40,652 nt of DNA from an uncultured Sphingomonas sp. Lineage in GTDB: Bacteria; Pseudomonadota; Alphaproteobacteria; Sphingomonadales; Sphingomonadaceae. The translations under genes and the position numbers were made by a program. Location: NCBI RefSeq assembly GCF_913777625.1, contig NZ_CAJYTI010000014.1, forward strand, positions 1 to 40,652, in the 5' to 3' direction. Shown piece by piece: positions 37,684-40,652 of this stretch (the stretch's first letter is position 1; each line of letters opens with the position of its first letter). The notes under the pieces are model-generated. The model was not told the origin of the DNA and searched no databases. It saw only the letters and a program-made list of their open reading frames with translations.

Positions 37684-38655
37684 ATGACCGTACGTTCGGT
37701 GATTCTCGGCACGGGTTCCGCCCTGCCGGCGCAGCGTGTTTCCAACGCGGAGCTGGCGGAGCGCGTCGATACCAGCGACGAATGGATCGTCGAGCGGACG
37801 GGGATCCGCTTCCGCCATCTCGCAGGTCCGGACGAGACCACCGGCACGCTGGCGGCCGATGCCGCCCGTGCGGCGCTGGAATCGGCCGGCATCGAGGCGG
37901 CGTCGATCGACCTGATCGTGCTGGCCACCGCCACCCCGGACCAGACCTTCCCCGCCACCGCCACCCGCGTGCAGAATGCGCTCGGCATCCTCGATTGCGT
38001 CGCGTTCGACGTGGCGGCGGTGTGTTCGGGCTTCCTCTATGCGGTGCAGGTCGCCGATTCGATGCTGCGCGCGGGCGTGCATCGCCGCGCGCTGGTGATC
38101 GGCGCCGAGACCTTCAGCCGCATCCTCGACTGGGAAGACCGCACCACCTGCGTGCTGTTCGGCGACGGCGCCGGCGCGATCGTGCTCGAGGCGCAGGACA
38201 CGGCGGGCGAGGCGCCGCAGGGCATCCTCTCCACCAAGCTCCACGCCGATGGCCGCTATAACGACCTGCTCTATGTCGATGGCGGTCCGTCGACCACCGG
38301 GACGGTCGGCAAGCTGCGGATGAAGGGCCGTGAGGTGTTCCGCCACGCGGTGGTGAATCTAGCCGCGGTGATGAACGAGTCGCTGGCGCTGGCCGGCCTC
38401 CAGCCGAGCGACGTCGACTGGGTGGTGCCGCACCAGGCCAACGCCCGGATCCTCGACGCCACGGCGCGCAAGCTGGATCTGCCGCCGGAAAAGGTGATCG
38501 TCACCGTCGACCGCCATGCCAACACTTCCGCCGCGTCGGTGCCGCTTGCGCTCGATGCTGCGGTGCGGGATGGACGGATCCAGCGCGGCGATCTGCTGGT
38601 GCTGGAAGCGATGGGCGGCGGTTTCACCTGGGGCGCCGCAGTCGTTCGGTTCTGA
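37684..38655 (+). CDS. fabH: 3-oxoacyl-ACP synthase III
   Basis: A 323-residue KAS III that starts fatty-acid synthesis by condensing an acyl-CoA with malonyl-ACP. The Cys-His-Asn triad is C114 ([12 protein letters not shown]), H250 ([11 protein letters not shown]) and N280 ([13 protein letters not shown]). The usual start [27 protein letters not shown] is present. AAGGGG precedes the ATG. It lies 21 bases after plsX in the same operon. Confidence 0.97.
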   Translation: MTVRSVILGTGSALPAQRVSNAELAERVDTSDEWIVERTGIRFRHLAGPDETTGTLAADAARAALESAGIEAASIDLIVLATATPDQTFPATATRVQNALGILDCVAFDVAAVCSGFLYAVQVADSMLRAGVHRRALVIGAETFSRILDWEDRTTCVLFGDGAGAIVLEAQDTAGEAPQGILSTKLHADGRYNDLLYVDGGPSTTGTVGKLRMKGREVFRHAVVNLAAVMNESLALAGLQPSDVDWVVPHQANARILDATARKLDLPPEKVIVTVDRHANTSAASVPLALDAAVRDGRIQRGDLLVLEAMGGGFTWGAAVVRF

Positions 38656-38796
38656 CCAGCGCAATAGGTAACCCATTTTGGATCAAATACGTGTTTTTCC
38701 AGTATATGTCTGAGGCGTTACTAGGGCTTCAACATCAAACTTGATAGCGCGTAACAATCTGATACGGGTACAGAGGTTTATGAAAGGAAGTGCCGG
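38656..38796 (+). promoter_or_regulatory. A/T-rich leader upstream of ihfA
   Basis: This 141-bp stretch is much richer in A/T than the rest of the window. It holds ATCAAACTTGAT (38734-38745, a near-perfect palindrome) and GGATCAAATACG followed by a T-run, both resembling IHF half-sites without fitting the full consensus. AAGGAAG (38784-38790) is the ribosome site. It probably carries an ihfA promoter. Confidence 0.4.
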
Positions 38797-39096
38797 ATGA
38801 GTGCTGCGGGAACGCTGACCAGGGCAGACTTGGCTGAATCGCTGCATCGCGAAGTGGGGCTTTCGCGCGCGGACGCCTCACGTATCGTCGAGCAGATTCT
38901 CGGACACATGTGCAACGCGCTGGCGAAGGGAGAGAACGTCAAGATCTCGGGCTTCGGCAGCTTCGTGCTGCGCGACAAGGGCGAGCGGGTCGGCCGCAAC
39001 CCCAAGACCGGGGTGGAGGTGCCGATCGCACCCCGCCGCGTGCTCACCTTCCGGGCCAGTCAGATGATGCGCGACCGCATCGTCTCGGCCCGCTGA
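38797..39096 (+). CDS. ihfA: Integration host factor subunit alpha
   Basis: A 99-residue HU/IHF-fold DNA-bending protein. It has [29 protein letters not shown], the beta-arm base [29 protein letters not shown] with the intercalating proline after RNPKTG, and [16 protein letters not shown]. It pairs with IhfB (not here) in recombination, replication and promoter architecture. Confidence 0.97.
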   Translation: MSAAGTLTRADLAESLHREVGLSRADASRIVEQILGHMCNALAKGENVKISGFGSFVLRDKGERVGRNPKTGVEVPIAPRRVLTFRASQMMRDRIVSAR

Positions 39097-39104
39097 GAAC
39101 CGGC

Positions 39105-39434
39105 ATGCCGGCGACCGAGAAGGCCGCCGGCGCGTTGCGGACCATTGGTGAGCTCGCCGCTGAAATCGGCAGGCCACAGCATATTTTGCGCTATTGGGAA
39201 ACGCGTTTTCCCCAGCTGAAGCCGCTCACCCGTGCGGGCAACCGCCGGTATTATCGACCCGACGACGTGGCGCTGGTGCGCCGCATCCATCAGCTCCTCA
39301 GCGAAGAGGGCTATACCATCCGCGGCGTCCAGCGACTGCTGGCAGAAGAAAAGGCGGCGCGCGGCAAGAACCGCACCGCAGAACTTCAGGCGATCCGCAA
39401 TTCCCTCGCGGAGGCGCTGGAAGAGGATTGCTGA
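39105..39434 (+). CDS. MerR family transcriptional regulator
   Basis: A 109-residue protein starting 8 bases after ihfA. The winged-helix MerR DNA-binding domain is clear: RTIGELAAEIGRPQHILRYWETRFPQLKPLTRAGNRRYYRPDDVALVRRIHQLLSEEGYTIRGVQRLL. The rest is a short dimerisation helix, with no separate ligand-binding domain and only a C-terminal cysteine. This form next to ihfA is common in alphaproteobacteria. The target genes are unknown. Confidence 0.93.
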   Translation: MPATEKAAGALRTIGELAAEIGRPQHILRYWETRFPQLKPLTRAGNRRYYRPDDVALVRRIHQLLSEEGYTIRGVQRLLAEEKAARGKNRTAELQAIRNSLAEALEEDC

Positions 39435-39437
39435 CCC

Positions 39438-39971
39438 TCAGGCATCCGGGCCCAGGTTCGGATCCAGATCGCGCGGGCGCACGAACCGAATCAGGTCGGC
39501 GCTCGCGCGGGGTACGTCCCGCCAAGTCGCCACATCGAAGCGCAGCTCGGCGAGAGTCGCGGTGGGGAATTTCTGTTCCGCCGCGTCGCGCAGCGGCCCG
39601 TCCTCGGTCACCCGATCGAGCACCAGCTCTTCCAGACCCGGATTGTGCCCGGAAAGCAGCACCACTTCGGCGGTATCGGGGAGTTCCTCGACGGCATCGA
39701 GCAAGGTCGCCAGCGAGGCCAGGTACAGCTTCTGGTCCCACACCGGCGCGATCGCCGCGCCATAGCCGTGGGAGACTTGCGCCAGCGTTTCCTGCACCCG
39801 CACCGCCGGCGAGGCGATGGCATGGTCGAAGCGAAGGCCCTGGTCGCGCAGATAGCGGCCCATCGCCACGGCGGCGCGCTGCCCCTTGGGGTTGAGCGGC
39901 CGATCGAAATCGCGCGCGACCGGATCGTCCCAACCGGACTTGGCGTGGCGGAGGACGAGAAGGGTCTTCAT
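39438..39971 (-). CDS. SixA-type histidine phosphatase
   Basis: A 177-residue histidine-phosphatase-superfamily protein. The N-terminal LLVLRHAKSGWDD carries the catalytic R8-H9, and LLSGHNPGLEELV the second catalytic His. Relatives remove phosphate from phosphohistidine domains. The start at 39971 overlaps the stop of the upstream helicase gene as ATGA. It converges on the MerR gene with 3 bases between stops. Confidence 0.92.
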   Translation of the reverse strand: MKTLLVLRHAKSGWDDPVARDFDRPLNPKGQRAAVAMGRYLRDQGLRFDHAIASPAVRVQETLAQVSHGYGAAIAPVWDQKLYLASLATLLDAVEELPDTAEVVLLSGHNPGLEELVLDRVTEDGPLRDAAEQKFPTATLAELRFDVATWRDVPRASADLIRFVRPRDLDPNLGPDA

Positions 39972-40652
39972 GCTTCCCCGAGATGAGCGCTGGCGGTTTC
40001 GCCCGCCTCATGCCGCAAGCCGGGCCCCAAGGAAAGCCGAACCCGCTCGACCGCCTGATCCAGCGTCGTGCGGGTGATCCGCGTCCCCGCCGGAAAGGCA
40101 TCGAGCAGCCGCGACGGGGTGGCCGAGGAGAGCAGCACGAAGGCGCCGCGATCGTCGGCGCGGCGAATCAGCCGACCGAACGCCTGGGCGAGCCGGGCGC
40201 GGACGATGCGATCGTCATAGGCCGAGCCGCCGCCGGCCAGTCGCCGCGCGGCATGGAGCACGCTCGGCTTGGGCCAGGGGACGCCCTCCATCACCACCAG
40301 CCGCAGCGACTCGCCGGGCACGTCGACCCCGTCGCGCAGTGCATCGGTGCCGATCAGCGAGGCGCGCGGGTCGTCGCGGAAGATGTCGACCAGCGTGCCG
40401 GTGTCGATCGGGTCGACATGCTGGGCGAGCAAAGGCAGCCCGTCGCGCGCCAGCCGGTCGGCGATGCGGGCATGGACCGCGCGCAGCCGGCGGATTGCGG
40501 TGAACAGCCCCAGCGTGCCGCCGCCGGCCGCCGCGATCAGCCGGGCATAGGCATTGGCGAGCTGGGGAATATCGCCGCGCTTCACATCGGTGACGATCAG
40601 CACTTCGGCGCGGTTGGGATAATCGAACGGGCTGGCCGCGATGAAATGGGCG
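39968..40652 (-). CDS. ATP-dependent DNA helicase, DinG/Rad3 family (C-terminal part, cut by window edge)
   Basis: 228 codons are visible and the gene continues beyond the right edge. The translation starts AHFIAASPFDYPNRAEVLIVTDV. SLIGTDALRDGVDVPGESLRLVVMEGVPWPKPSVLHAARR is the motif V/VI region of DinG-like helicases. ARLAQAFGRLIRRADDRGAFVLL matches the Q..GR.IR motif VI, with the usual Asp-rich stretch after it. The N-terminal Walker A and iron-sulfur region is not in the window. An internal GTG at 40603 is not the true start. Confidence 0.9.
   Translation of the reverse strand, partial: AHFIAASPFDYPNRAEVLIVTDVKRGDIPQLANAYARLIAAAGGGTLGLFTAIRRLRAVHARIADRLARDGLPLLAQHVDPIDTGTLVDIFRDDPRASLIGTDALRDGVDVPGESLRLVVMEGVPWPKPSVLHAARRLAGGGSAYDDRIVRARLAQAFGRLIRRADDRGAFVLLSSATPSRLLDAFPAGTRITRTTLDQAVERVRLSLGPGLRHEAGETASAHLGEA

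Overview
The window is about two-thirds G+C by eye and looks like ordinary chromosome from an alphaproteobacterium of the Sphingomonadales (Sphingomonas type). The evidence is family membership and gene order: a COQ9 homologue, DUF1489 and DUF1674 proteins, a 443-residue second-type GltX, an indirect-pathway-style tRNA-Gln(CTG), a RibB protein with a degenerate RibA domain, and the order rpmF-plsX-fabH-ihfA-merR. I see no phage, insertion sequence, integron, CRISPR array or plasmid functions. About 43 protein genes and one tRNA gene can be supported. The window ends inside a DinG-type helicase gene.

Layout. 1-6.2 kb: sucC, a cyclophilin, mgtE, a DUF1489 protein, rlmE and a Ppx/GppA phosphatase. 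6.3 kb: tRNA-Gln(CTG) behind a textbook sigma-70-type promoter. 6.4-9.2 kb: a small unknown protein, an MFS transporter with an overlapping ABM-domain gene, and a divergent TauE/SafE permease. 9.3-12.5 kb: prs and gltX (divergent), then a TonB-like energy transducer. 12.5-16.5 kb: a tightly overlapped riboflavin cluster (small membrane protein, ribD, ribE, ribBA-like, ribH, and a membrane protein whose reading frame has taken up a palindromic repeat). 16.5-25 kb: an OYE-family reductase, an EamA transporter, COQ9, a serine beta-lactamase-fold protein, polA and an overlapping polysaccharide flippase. 25-31 kb, mostly leftward: rsmB, rpe, a heparinase II/III-like gene and purH, plus a divergent SDHAF4-like (DUF1674) gene. 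31-36 kb: an exported MsrA, an aspartate-type aminotransferase, a PabB-PabC fusion, a glyoxalase-II-like hydrolase and a MAPEG protein. 36.4-39.4 kb: rpmF, plsX, fabH, ihfA and a MerR regulator. 39.4 kb to the end: a SixA phosphatase overlapping the DinG-type helicase.

Working units. Riboflavin synthesis is nearly complete here (RibD, RibE, RibB, RibH), but the RibA half of RibBA has no cysteine zinc ligands, so GTP cyclohydrolase II must be encoded elsewhere. Fatty-acid initiation (PlsX, FabH) is coupled to rpmF and ihfA. Three genes (ribD, the flippase, the heparinase-like gene) appear to start at a TTG that overlaps the upstream stop as TTGA, implying translational coupling.

The least explained part of the window lies between genes. 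There are several families of palindromic repeats: paired G/C-rich hairpins with terminal inverted repeats, two of them sitting between convergent genes and one inside a reading frame. A separate element made of two 21-nt direct repeats at an exact 43-nt period occurs at two loci, just downstream of purH and of the DUF1674 gene, in the sense orientation of each. A perfect DnaA box with a one-mismatch neighbour lies between rsmB and rpe. I did not find a new multi-gene defence or metabolic system. The direct-repeat element, the in-frame repeat insertion and a beta-lactamase-fold protein with lysine at the usual general-base position are the best leads.
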